Shown here: positions 24,631-35,939 of the stretch, one piece after another
Position numbering within the stretch: position 1 is the first letter of the stretch
How the letters are laid out: every line of letters begins with the position of its first letter
Source of the DNA: Pseudisothecium myosuroides
Lineage: Eukaryota > Streptophyta > Bryopsida > Hypnales > Lembophyllaceae
Direction: 5' to 3'
Assembly (NCBI GenBank): GCA_951799445.1
Contig: OX637288.1
Location: 25,647,288 to 25,711,287 of the forward strand
DNA: 64,000 nucleotides
The notes under the pieces: generated by a model
The model's input: the letters and a program-made list of their open reading frames with translations, nothing else
Databases searched by the model: none
What the model was told of the DNA's origin: nothing
Made by a program: the position numbers and the translations under genes

Positions 24631-25640
24631 TTAACAGGGGTTCTTTGGTTGTTGAGTAACAAGTTGTAGACTGATTTGCAGATGTTTTGAGAGCCTGATT
24701 ATTGTTGCATGTTCTCCATGTTGATCAAGAGCTGGTGTTTGAATTGCTTTCCATTGTGAGTCTCGCAGATGGTTTTGTTGGGGAGCTCTGCCCAGAGCCC
24801 AAGGTCCAATTGGGAGTCCAAAATTATCTCCAGAATCTATCCCAGAGAATCCGGAAGAGAAGGTGATCTTTCTTTTGGAACATCCTATTGTTGTGCAGAC
24901 TGTGTTGTATAGTCTGGTTAATGGTGTCTGCACTACTTTGACCATCGTAGTGAATTTGTCAGATACGCATGACTTCATCACAATGTTGTATGAGCTTTGT
25001 CAACTATTGAAATTTGGGGTGATAAGGAGTCCTCCTCTAATGTCTTCGTTGCGTCCTTGAAATAGATTGAAACTTGTTGACGCTAATCTCTGTTGCACTG
25101 TAAATGTCAACTTCAGCTTGCAGCTCCTCATCGCATGTGTTGAATAACGCATCCAAATCTGATCGGCTTCAATAGTTGCTGAATTGTCTTTGTAAGCCTC
25201 GAAATCAAACACAACTTTTGTGGTCCTTGTCATTGGATGTGGCCCCAGAATCTGCATCTAGAGAAAAACTATAAGTTATTACCAGATAATATATAGTTAA
25301 GGAATACTCTGAGAAACAGTGTTGCCTGTTTCTGATGCAGATAAGGACGACCTCCCCAGTGCATATTGAATGGAACAAAGAGACCTTCAAGAGTGCCATT
25401 ACTGGTATTTTTTCCTGTTGATGAAGGAGCTGGATAAGCTGCCGGCATAATGAGTGTTGCTGTTGATGGCATGCATCTTGGCTTTGTTCTTGCCACACAC
25501 TTCAACCCTGCGTTTGAAGCTGCTCCGTCAAACTTTTGATTGAAAGACTAGTCCCTTCTTGGTGGTGACAACTACGCAGGAGGATGAGGTCAACAACTTG
25601 TTGCCGTTAGTGTAGGGTAGAAGTTGAACATGCCAGTGAA
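24631..25640 (-). other. Possible captured gene fragments (minus strand)
   Basis: Several minus-strand blocks keep open frames of 80-115 codons with a protein-like, non-repetitive composition, notably about 25505-25269, 25257-25000 and 24981-24631. They are in different frames and separated by stops, so as it stands this is not a gene. It could be a decayed host gene carried by the transposon, as CACTA elements are known to do. I do not recognise the family. Confidence 0.25.
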
Positions 25641-25854
25641 GGCTGCAAGATGTCAATTTGATCTTTCACTATTACAATAATATTGAATTCGGTTTTGGGT
25701 ATCTTGTGTCCATCTTAACACTACGTGTAATCCATGAGTTTTTGTTGCACTGCTGCTAGGCTATGATGATTCCATGTAGCTGAAATATTTCTTCAGTGAT
25801 CATCTGCCGCAAAGTAGCCATCCAAGAGAATTCATCCAAATTTCTGTCATCCAC

Positions 25855-26075
25855 AGACCATATTTCAATCCACAGAAAATCATTCATCCAAAATCATTCA
25901 TTCACAAATTTGTCATCCGAATGACAATTTTTCATTCATCCAATTAAAAAATCATCCAATATTATGTCATTCATCTAACATAATTTCATCCATCCAAAAA
26001 TTATTTCATCCAAAAATTATTTCATCCAAAAATGTGTCATTCGTTTGTCGATATTTCATCCGATGGCAGCTGAGT
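25855..26075 (+). repeat. Subterminal TCATCCA repeat cluster of the CACTA element
   Basis: TCATCCA or close variants occur more than ten times in about 220 bases, with two exact tandem phrases of TTATTTCATCCAAAAA near 26005-26035. Arrays of short subterminal motifs are where TNPA-like proteins bind in known CACTA elements. The cluster lies about 130 bases inside the right end and has no evident counterpart at the left. Confidence 0.6.
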
Positions 26076-26189
26076 TCTTCCCAAAACCCGGGGGGGTGAA
26101 GTCACAATGGCAGTTTAGGGGGGGGGGTATTTGAAAATACCCCCCTTTAGTGTAGTTTTGGAAACATTTAACCCCCCCCCCGGTAACCC

Positions 26190-26207
26190 CCTGCCGGTCT
26201 CCCTGTG
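26190..26207 (-). repeat. Right terminal inverted repeat of the CACTA element
   Basis: This is the exact complement of the left 18 bases. Immediately inside are a run of ten C, a TATTTGAAAATA palindrome (26128-26139) and runs of G, mirroring the left subterminal region. Confidence 0.88.
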
Positions 26208-27340
26208 AATGTTTGACTCCAAAATCGGTCGAATTCGATGAAATTGCGGTTCTTCCTTGTTTCTAAGCAAACTGTTGTTCCATGCTCTTGCCTGAGGCCC
26301 CAAGAATGCACCATGAGGTGCATTGCGTTTGTGTGTTATATTTTAGGGAAACGATTGCATGTTCTGCTTATTCCAAGCTTCCACCACACACCTCATGGTG
26401 AATACTGCGTAACATAACCGTCTCCTGCATTGCCTGATGGCACAAGCGATTGGAAAGAGTTGAGGGTGGTTAGAGCAGGGTTTAGACTGAGTCATAACCC
26501 CATTCACTATTTGAGAGAGCTGGAGATCTCCAAGAATCCAAGATTTGACAATGCTATCGAGTTTGCATAAGAGGGTTACGTCTGACAACGGATAATTCGC
26601 CACCCGGCAACTCGACTGGTTAGTATCTAGTCCACAACTCTTGGACACGTGCTGCTGCCGATCTATCAAAATGTTGGGAGGTGTTAAGTTTTTGGGTAAA
26701 AGGAACGTACAATCTGGAGCCCACTTGAAGAATGATCCAGAAATTTAATAAATGTAAACGTGCTCAAAATCTACTATTAATGAAAGTTCACTCTCCTTTT
26801 GTGCCTCAAAGGAGTACTAGGACTAGTGTGATATTTGTGAAGCAGCCAGTTGCAAGGTGCACAATACTGACGCAACTAAATTGACAAAGATGGCATCTGC
26901 AACAATTGAGGACCTAATATCCTGGCATCAACCGCTGAATGAAAATTGCTCCTTGCACATCCCTGCAACAACACATTGTAACATTAAACAGGACACCCAA
27001 TCGTGACGAATCCATGAAGAGAATGGAAGTTATGACTCCTCATTGTTACAATATTAATATACGTAAATTTGATGAGGTGAGGTGCAGCCTTTCTTTTTTG
27101 GCACCATGGGGCCAGATTGCACCATTTCAAAAAAAACGTCTACGTTTTGCCAAATAAAAGTAATCTTTTTTCGCCAGAAATTTTCCATCTCTATTAAAAA
27201 TATGCATGAATTAGCCAAACTTGGATGAAAAAGTGCATGAATATGCTTGAAAATTGTTTTTTGGTCCAAAACATAGATGTATCTAGAAATACAATGCTTC
27301 ACCAAATTTTAAATGATCACCATTTTGGCACTTTCTCAAA
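26208..27340 (+). repeat. Tandem unit 1, right part (resumes after the CACTA insertion)
   Basis: Starts with the second AAT copy and matches 37780-39900 and 63080-64000 through shared blocks such as CGGTTCTTCCTTGTTTCTAA and CACCATGAGGTGCATT. It contains an inverted pair, CACCATGAGGTGCA and TGCACCTCATGGTG-like words, about 95 bases apart. No open frame is conserved between units, so it is treated as non-coding. Confidence 0.7.
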
Positions 27341-27430
27341 AGATTAAAAAAAAGGGTTGGTGAGATGTGTTTAGGAAGATATACACTAATATTGATATTA
27401 TCAGTAGAGACACAAAAGGAAGGCAATAAG

Positions 27431-27710
27431 TTAAATGCCACATTTAATTACTTATGGACTTTCAAGTAAATTCTGGACAATGCACCTCGAGGTCTCTAGA
27501 TGATTATCTCTTGATGTTTGTATATATCTCTTGATGTTTGTATATATCTCTTGATGTTTGTGTATATCTCTTGATGTTTGCATAGATCTTCTGATGTTTT
27601 GTATAGATCTCCTGATGGAGATCTTTAGATGATTATCTCTCAATGATTATCTCTCGATGTTAATTCTTGACACTTCAAAAATCCAGAAGTAGTTAAATGT
27701 GGCATTTAAA
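27431..27710. repeat. Small inverted-repeat element with an internal 20 bp tandem array
   Basis: TTAAATGCCACATTTAA at 27431 and its near-exact complement at 27693-27710 enclose about 245 bases. The centre (about 27505-27620) is five copies of a 20 bp unit close to TCTCTTGATGTTTGTATATA. No coding potential. Confidence 0.6.
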
Positions 27711-29045
27711 CTTTTGAAGTTCCATTGTAGCTTTTCATTCCAATACTTCTTGGACCATGATTACTTATGGATTTTGGTCTTAAGGTGGGCACTCCCAAAA
27801 CCGCCACTTTTTGCAAGTGGGCCTAGTTAGTTACTATTATTAAAATGGTCAAATTTCCATATTTTCTTGTTGGCAAGTGAAAGGAGGTTCCAATGCACCA
27901 AAGAATGCAACATTTCGATACCCTATGCAAAAGTTATAGTTTTCTAGGTAGATGTTTTAAAATTATTTTTTTCAATATATGTATTGTACATATTGATTTT
28001 GGAAATGTATGCGGACTAATGATGGAAGTTTTGGGCAAGGTGTGGTTTTGGGTGTACCCACCTTATAAGTGTTTTATTTGGTACAGTAGAGCCCTTGTGC
28101 TTCTTCACTACTATGGAAATATTTGGAGGGAGTTAAGGGCATAAGCCAAAATGGTCTGACAAGAGCAATATTCTGTCCAAATAAAAAAAATGATGTGTAT
28201 ATTTTTGATCTCATGAGAATTTTTAGGGATGAATGTACACACTCCAAGGTTTTTTTTATCCAAAACAACAAACTTAGAACAATCAAGTCAAGACAACATA
28301 ATGGATTCAAAAATACAAAAAAAATCTTGAAGGAAAGTCAATGAATTTGAAGAATTAATAGCATCCATGCAACCTTATCAAGGAATTCTTTTAAGAGAAT
28401 GAATTCCAAAGGTTTGAAGGACATCATAAGAAAGCACAAGTCAGTTAAATCCATGCATGCATTTTGAGTGTGGAAGTTCTATTAGATAACAAGGAAAACA
28501 AAAGAAAAATTGTATGTGATTGATGCTTTGGGAAAATTCCTCCATTGAATAGTCATGCAGTTCCATTTGCATTACCACCTCCAACTTGTAAACTATGCTT
28601 AAATTTAAAAATATTTTATAATAACAGTGTGACTTGCAAGCCAACAATAAAAGAAAAATGCATAAAGCAACAAACCATGAAAATGGACCCTGTATGTCCC
28701 AATATTCCACATTTAGAGACAGCAAATGAACAATGTTAGCATTGGTGTTTGTTTTGAACGATCAATTTTAGACCTACTTATCCTGTAAATGGACTATTAA
28801 AAAACTATTGCCCTTCCAAATTTCTTAGAATAACAAAGAATTTTTGATGTGGTGTCTCTGGCCGCTCTAATTTGGTTTCCACATATTAGAGAAAGTCAAT
28901 GGGCGTTTCTAGAAGCAATGTGTACAATCATGCGGTCTCTTTTAATAAATTCATTTGTTTATATAAACCAAGGTTATTTCTAAAAAAGGGTATGATATTA
29001 AAAGGTTGAATGTGTTATATTTAATATAGGGTGTTCAATATAGGG
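27711..29045. other. AT-rich intergenic stretch
   Basis: No gene or clear element boundary. Open frames here are short and unconvincing. Confidence 0.35.
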
Positions 29046-29762
29046 GGGTGAATGCAAGAAACATGTGTACTATTTTGCATCACACTTTGCATCTTGATTA
29101 GTTTTTTTTGCTATAACTTTTGCCGTTTTGGCTCCAAATGACTCAAGATTTATAGGTAAGGTACTCATGACTATTATACACCTTACCTAGTTTTTTTGTG
29201 ATTTTCAAAAATAGTTTCCTGTTCAAAAATATCCCCCAATTTTATGTCACACTTGCCAATTTGGAAGGTTTTAGTACTATTTAGTACCCCAAAAATCAAA
29301 TTTTGAGCTGAAATTTGGAAGGAATGGACTTCTTGAAGACTTGTAGCTATTGCCCAAAGGGATTCTAAAAATAATTGTATGTGGTGTGGAAGTCCACAAA
29401 GTGCAATTCGATCTGCTTGCATTTTATAACATATAAAATATTGTTTTGGAGATTTTTTGGGTGAATGACCATCTCCGTAGAGTTGTTAGAAATAGACAAT
29501 TTTCATTTTATGTATTTACTTTTTTTTCCTATTTTTAACTAATTAAAACATCAAAGTATCCATTTTCTTGAGATTTGGTACTTTTCTAGTTCTCTTGCTT
29601 AGAGAATTTTTTAATGAATTTCCTTTGGTGGTTACCTTCATCTTAAAGGTATATAAATTAGCTATATATATTAAATTTTTTTCTAGTTTTAAAGTATTGC
29701 ATAAAAAATGATGAACATTGTCGAAACGCAACAAGATTTGGTAGGTGTTTCTTGCCTTCACC
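29046..29762. mobile_element. 0.72 kb non-autonomous element (GGGTGATTGC family)
   Basis: Left end GGGTGAATGCAAGAAAC, right end GTTTCTTGCCTTCACC. The interior is the reverse complement of the copies at 3794 and 30917, including the TAGTACTATTTAGTACCCC section. No clear target duplication. Confidence 0.6.
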
Positions 29763-29989
29763 TAGCAACTTGTTAGAAAATTAATATATCAAAAATAGAA
29801 TTTTAAGTGATTTAGGATTATGTTCCACCTCCTGTATTTCATAAATACAAGGGACCATAGTGTATTACATTAGTTGCCATGTGAGCGCTTGTCTAAAGGA
29901 TGGTTGAATTAATAGTTTTTGACCTTTTCATTTCCATGGATGATTATGTCTCTAATTTCTTCATCTATGTGGGATTTGTTTGCCATGGG

Positions 29990-30575
29990 TTAACCCCTAA
30001 AGTCCCATTGGCCCTACGGAGGCCAAAATGTGACTTTGGGTAGACTCATGTGGTCTCAATATTCATCATAATGTTCTAAACTTTATTGTGAAGCTAGAAA
30101 AATACATAAGCTTCTTAGAAATATAATTTTTATTTCAATCGATGCCCAGATGAAAAGGTTATGGCACAAAAAGCCAAAAACAGAGGTGGGTGGGCAGCTC
30201 AAAAAAATTCACAAAAAGTCAAAATTAATTTTTTTAATTTTTTTTCTAAAATATTATTTTTTTTCTACATATCAAACTTTGATTCATTCTATTTGGACTA
30301 GTGATGAAAAAATTATGGACAATCTTGTTTTTCAGGCAGTCTAAGCATGTTCTTGAAAAAAAACTTTTTGTCCGACTTTGAATGCTAATATCTTCCAATT
30401 TGTAAGGTGAAATTTGATGAAATTCTTACCACATGAATTCAGACAAGTGAAGTACAAGATCCTATGGTTAGATTCTTAAAAAACATTTTCTTTTGCTTTC
30501 ATGGATGAATGTAGCAGAAATGGCAATTTTGAGTGGTTTTTGACAAAAAAATGGCCTTGGGACTTTAGGGGTTAA
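29990..30575. mobile_element. TTAA-bounded piggyBac-like miniature element, copy A
   Basis: TTAACCCCTAAAGTCCC at 29990 and GGGACTTTAGGGGTTAA ending at 30575 are near-perfect inverted ends with TTAA outside each. At about 0.59 kb it is a shorter deletion variant. The interior keeps the family phrases TTGATTCATTCTATTTGGA and TTATGGACAATCTTGTTTTTC. Confidence 0.78.
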
Positions 30576-30916
30576 TCTCATGAGTTTGTCACTATATCCT
30601 ACCATAGAAATGTAATTTATAGTTGTTGCAATTTGCATAAGTATATTTTACACTTGCAAAAACTGTAATTAAAAAAAGCGTACATGTGTAATTCTCCAAA
30701 AAAATTGCATGGGTACCATAAATTAGGTTGAATTAAAATATTATTTGACAATAGGGATCTTTTAATTGCATACACCAAAAAGTCTTTACATAAATACCCT
30801 TGTGTACACGGGCGTTTCAAAAATTTGACAAAAGTGCCTCAAAGTTATATCCACTTTAATTATATTTTGGAAAGTAATAACAAGTTGAAACCATTTAAAC
30901 TTGATTGATTAGTATA

Positions 30917-31649
30917 GGGTGATTGCATGAAACACCTGCCAATTTTGTTGCATTTTGCAACAGTACTCATGATTTTTTCTGGAGTATTTTAAAATTAGAA
31001 AATCAATTTTTATAAAAACTACAAAATATGGCCAATGTACACACCTTTAAGATGAAGGTAACCACCAGAGGAAATTTATTATAAATTTTGTAAGTAGGAG
31101 AACTAGAAAAGGGCCAAATCTCAAGAAAATACATACTTCGATGCTTTAATTAGTAGAAAATAGGAAAAAATTTAAATACAATAAATAAAAAATTTCCATG
31201 TGTAGCAACTATATGGAGATGATCATTCACCAAAAAAACCACCAAAATAATTTTTTACATGTTTCAAAATGCAAGTAGAAAGAGGCTCACTTTGTGGACT
31301 TCTACACCACATAAATTAAGTATTTTTAGAATTCCTTTGAGTAGTAGCTACAAGTCTACTAGAAGATCATCTCTACCAAATTTCAGCTCCAAATTCATTT
31401 TTACGGATACTAAATAGTTCTAAGCCCCCCCCCCCAAATTGGCATTCGTGACATAATATCGAGGGCTATTATTAAATAATAAAACATTTTTTAAAAATTC
31501 CAAAAGAAAGACAATGTGTATAATAGTGATAAGTACCTTGTCTATGAATTTTGAATCATTTGGAGTTAAAACACAAAAATAATGGCCAAAAAACTAATCA
31601 ACACGCGATGTGTGATAGAAAATAGTAAAAGAGTTTCATGCAATCACCC
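30917..31649. mobile_element. 0.73 kb non-autonomous element (GGGTGATTGC family)
   Basis: Ends GGGTGATTGCATGAAAC and its exact complement, 733 bases apart, essentially the length of the copies at 3794 and 46165. No transposase. Flanks do not show a clear duplication. Confidence 0.72.
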
Positions 31650-31875
31650 AGATATGCTCAAATTATATATCAATATCTATACAAATTTATTTGTACAAAT
31701 CTCTCTCTCTCTCAATATAAATGTGCAAATATATATACTGGTAGATATAGATAAGTGCAATTGTACATATTTTTTTATTAATTCATATAACTACAACTAA
31801 GAAAACACAAATTTTTTCCAATTTCCTTTTCTACCTAAATATTGAAGGTCAAAGTCATGACTTTTATTTGCAATG

Positions 31876-31960
31876 TACTGCCTCTGTTTTTTAAAAAGAC
31901 CCGTGTTTCCTTTGTAAAATACAAAGGAAACACGGGTCTTTTTCAGAAACAGAGGGAGTA
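31876..31960. mobile_element. 85 bp Stowaway-like palindrome
   Basis: Bounded by TA on both sides, with ends CTGCCTCTGTTTT and AAACAGAGGGAG, close to the Stowaway terminus CTCCCTCCGTT. The whole element folds into a nearly perfect hairpin around CCTTTGTAAAATACAAAGG. It has the same length as the element at 47948. Confidence 0.8.
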
Positions 31961-33328
31961 CAAATTAAAGAAGAATGACACTATAGAAATCCCTTTGTAA
32001 TTTAGATCTCAATATTTAGTTGAAAATTTTCAATCATATGTGACTATTTGGATGGGATAATACATGCATCTACGCTAGAACAAGTCTTGATGGTAGATTA
32101 CATGTGAATATGCTTGTCTATTAGGTTAAGAAGACTCACGTACTTGATTGTTTATTTGCAACCTACCTTCAAGACCTATTAAAGAGTATAAGGCGGATAA
32201 TCCCATAAGGATAGTCACTTCGTCTTGTAGTTCTTGAAATAAATACTAAGATCAAGTCCGAAGTATTTCTTTGGAGCGTATTCTTCATTAGGGTTGAAAA
32301 GAGGAATTCATAACTCAAACCTTCAAAGGTTGCTTTTATTCCAACCGTTTGTGCTTATTTGATTTGTTTTAGTATTTGACTAGTTTGAATGTTTTGTGTT
32401 GTTATGTACTTTTTGTCTTTTGGCATCTCTTTGTTGTTCTGGAGATTAGACATTGAATTGCACTTTTAGGGTCCGCAACATAAAATTACTCACTTTCTTA
32501 TATAATTTATTCATTACTTTTTACTACTATACCTTGTTTAAAAGTGAAGCACACTTATTCATGAGCAGCTTCATAATTATTGGGTCTAGACCAAAAAGAA
32601 AGAGAGTAGGCTTTGCAAAGGTATTAAGTTGCATCATACTAAAAGCAAGGATGTTTCACCAGGTCCTTATTTATTAAGCAAACAAGTGTTGTAGTAACAA
32701 AGCCTCTTGTAGTGCAACTAAAAGAAAGAGAGTAGACTTTGCAATGACATTAAACTACATCATCATTAAAAGCAAGGATTTTTTACAAGGTCCTGTGTAG
32801 CAAACAAGTGTTGTAGTGACAAAGCCTCTAATAGTGTAGCTAGCTACTTGTTCCACATCATGACTATATTAGCCTATCCAAAGTTCTAAGCCAATTCAAG
32901 CTTATGGAGATCATTCTCATAGAGTTGTATAGAGCAACTGTTGGCATTGGACCAAAGGAAAGGAAATTTTGCATTGACAAATGCTACATATAAAGAAGTT
33001 TAATTAAAAGGAAGTTTGAGATGTCCACACTATATTTGGAAAACAAGCTAATGTTATAGGAACTCTACCTCTCCTAGTGTTAGTTGTTGCTTTGGATTAA
33101 AAGAAACATAGCTTTGCATTCAATAAAACCTCCATGTGGTGAAGTTTGAGTAGGACCTCATTAGAAAAAAGAGCAAATGGAACATGAACAAAGCTCTCAA
33201 ATTAGCAAGGTGTTTTTTCCTTCATCTACGTACAAGTTAGAGGTTGATTCTTTACATTGATGCTCCTTCTTTAATTCAACAAATGATTTGGCGTTGTGTG
33301 TGGTGCAGAGTGAAAAATTGGATTAAAG

Positions 33329-35321
33329 ATGGCAGCTCGAAAGGATTGGAAGTTAGTGGCTATTCTAATCGTATTGGTTGTGTGCGGTATTGTGGGGATT
33401 GTTGATATCATGGACAATTTCCAAGCCAATGCGGTACAATGTGAGTGACTCTTCAATCTTTCTTTTAATCCTTAAAGAACATTTTATGTCCGGACTTGGT
33501 CAAACTTCATTAGATTTCTACATTCAAATACACATTTCAAAAATTTGATATTTATTACATGTGGTAACGTACGTCTAAACTTTATTCTCCTTTTTTATAA
33601 TTGAAAACATCAAATTGAATTTTAGATGATTTAAAAAAAGTAATTCTTTGTAAAAATCATAATGATAGCAAGAAACATCATAATGCATTTAGTGTATTCT
33701 TTGAGTTCATATAACTGAGAGAAACTTGATTTTTTTTAAACTCAAAATTGGTATATTCTAGGTTTTCAAGATGTTATGTTCAAAGTGTTACAAAAATTGC
33801 AATTTCAACAAGTTTAAAAAAGTCAAAATAGAATATAAAGTAGATTACTGGAGCATCAATTTTTTAGTTAACTTTAAATAATTTGAAAATCAAAAACTGT
33901 ATAAAATTTCATGTTTGACTTTAAAAACACTTGTTGGGCTTTCAAGGTCCTTGAAGGGTTAATCTTCAATTTATACAAATTTAGGATATTCAAGAAGTAG
34001 TTGCAAGAAATCTTAATCATAACACTTTAGAGTCAAATCCACTAGAAATATATCAAAGTCTTATTTTTGAAACTCCCCTGTGTTAATTGTGCCATTTCTT
34101 GCAATCTTTAGTGACAAGGTATACTAGACCTATGATTTGCTTAGTACTAACAATTGAGCTAGTTATTATTATTAGGCATACATTATATTTATTGCATTGG
34201 CAAATGAAATAGGATTCCAATACTCTTTAGCACTAGGCTCTCATAGACTCTCTTGATTTAGTTGGAATTTATTTGTAAGACCTTAGAGACAATTATCAAT
34301 ATCTTCTTTTGCTATAGTATCAAAAATATGGTCAAATAATTTGATATTAAGTAGCTCTAGGATAGAACAAGACATCATAAATCTAATATTGATGCCAATT
34401 TTGTTGAGAATTTTTTCTATACATTTCTAATAGATAACTAGATATTTGATACAAATGTATTGATTTTGGAATGTCGTTCACTTATTTTATTGCCTTGTGT
34501 TGCAGATGCTCAACATGAATGTAAATCAGACACTAATAAGTGTCATCCATACGCATATTGCTATGGAAATGACACCTCCTACGTGTGTATGTGTGTACCT
34601 GGTTGGGACGGTGATGGCTTTGTTGGAGATGGTCATTCAGGATGTAAGTACTTTTACTACCCATATCACTACAAAATTTTATTAGCTTAAGAGCCTCACA
34701 TCAATGTTTTAATAAACTTGAATAGTTCTAGGAACTTTTGAACATATGCCATAAAGAGAATCTTTCTCACCATTCATAACATCTAAGTTTTAGTAACTAC
34801 ACCTAAAAATGCCTAAACTTAGCATTGAACACGATTTTTATTGAATATTAAATAAACCTAGTTGTTGTTCAAATGTCTTGGCAATTTGAAAGAGGATTTT
34901 ATCTAGATTGACTCTAATTTTTTGAGCACTCTAGGAAATGTCAATTATTATGTATAGGTCATTTTAAAGTTAGAACTAGACTTTGATGTTGTGAAGGTGT
35001 GCATTTTAGGTAAGAATTTGTAAGGATGAGTTGTACAACAAAGTCGCCATTGAACAAGTGTGGTACATTGCCTTGTGAATTTTGCTAACAAATGCTACAT
35101 CCATGTGAGCAGGCCAAAGGCGACAAGTTTCAAAGTCGCAGTTGGCTACATTCATCATAACGTTCATTCTAGCAGCTTTGGTGATCTTGTGGTTTTTGGT
35201 AGAGGCCATATTAGATTGCATAAGACTAAGAGCTAGAATTCGGAACAATTCTCATGAGGCGTTGGCTCAACAAGCCTACCCGCATGACGGAGTTGCTCCT
35301 GGCCTAGAAGAAGCGGTCTAA
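33329..35321 (+). CDS. EGF-like single-module membrane protein, copy 2 (complete), 152 residues
   Basis: Exons 33329-33440, 34506-34643 and 35113-35321 join in phase 1 at GTGAGT and GTAAGT donors. The protein starts MAARKDWK, followed by a hydrophobic helix at about residues 9-27. The EGF-like module has cysteines at 43, 50, 56, 65, 67 and 84; a WDGDG segment lies between the fifth and sixth. A second helix at about 94-113 precedes a basic tail. If the first helix is a signal anchor, the EGF module sits outside the cytoplasm between two membrane passes. If it is cleaved, the protein is a small type I membrane protein. Function is unknown. It shares upstream sequence with copy 3, so regulation may be shared. 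Confidence 0.78.
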
Positions 35322-35635
35322 ACCTCCTCACTCTGAGGAAAGAGTCTCTGCAGTTATAGGGAACTCATTCCCAGGCACAAGCACATGAGGGGATTCCATA
35401 ATTTCAATGGAATTTTATGATGGATTTCCATGAGCAAATGTACTTGTTCTTTGGATATCCTATGAATAAATTATGAGTTGGTCTTTGAATAAGTAGGTTT
35501 CAATGATGAGCAGGAGGTCTATAATATGAGATCTGATTGTATGTGGTAGTAGGAAATCCATTCCCTGTGCAATCATTTATTTACGACAGAATTTCATCGC
35601 ATATACGGATTTCATGCTTCAGTTGCACACTTGAC

Positions 35636-35880
35636 AATGGTGCTAGTATGTGAGCCTAAGAATGCGAGCTTGTGAGCATTGCTTACAATATAGGTACCTA
35701 TAATATAAATATCACACACTATAAAAAGTGTATATATCATAAACACTTATAATATGGATATTTGTGACATATATACCCTATAATCATAGACAATTTCTAC
35801 AATATATACACCTATGTTATAGGTGTGTAATATTCTAGGCTCATGGACTCACACTCCTATGCTCACACAATAGCAATCCT
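35636..35880. mobile_element. AT-rich insertion with imperfect inverted ends in the tail of unit 2
   Basis: The sister units run directly from CTTCAGTGG to CACTTGATGTC, while unit 2 has about 240 extra bases. The ends contain inverted TGTGAGCCTA and TAGGCTCATG words and repeated ACCTATAATAT motifs. No coding potential. Confidence 0.45.
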
Positions 35881-35939
35881 TGCTCACTTGATGTCAATTA
35901 AAACTCATCGCTAGGATCTTTGAATTGGGCACTTCGAGC

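Larger units (their letters stand above)
2875..26207. mobile_element. 23.3 kb CACTA (En/Spm-like) DNA transposon with two genes
   Basis: The first 18 bases, CACAGGGAGACCGGCAGG, recur as an exact reverse complement at 26190-26207. Both ends are flanked by AAT (2872-2874 and 26208-26210), the 3 bp target duplication expected of CACTA elements. The related units at about 37756-37800 and 63056-63100 read straight through the site, so they are natural empty sites. Both ends carry G-runs followed by palindromic GGGGGGTATT words. Inside are a TNP2-like transposase on the minus strand and a spliced plus-strand gene near the right end, plus many nested miniature elements that account for much of its length. 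The CACAG start differs from the common CACTA terminus. Confidence 0.88.

Noticed and set aside
27505..27620. Short regularly spaced repeats resembling a CRISPR array
   Set aside because: Units are directly adjacent with no spacers, in a eukaryotic context; it is an ordinary minisatellite.
35006..35248. Open frame of 80 codons on the minus strand, repeated at 57188-57430
   Set aside because: It is antisense to the last EGF exon. Its conservation is explained by that exon and by the tandem duplication.
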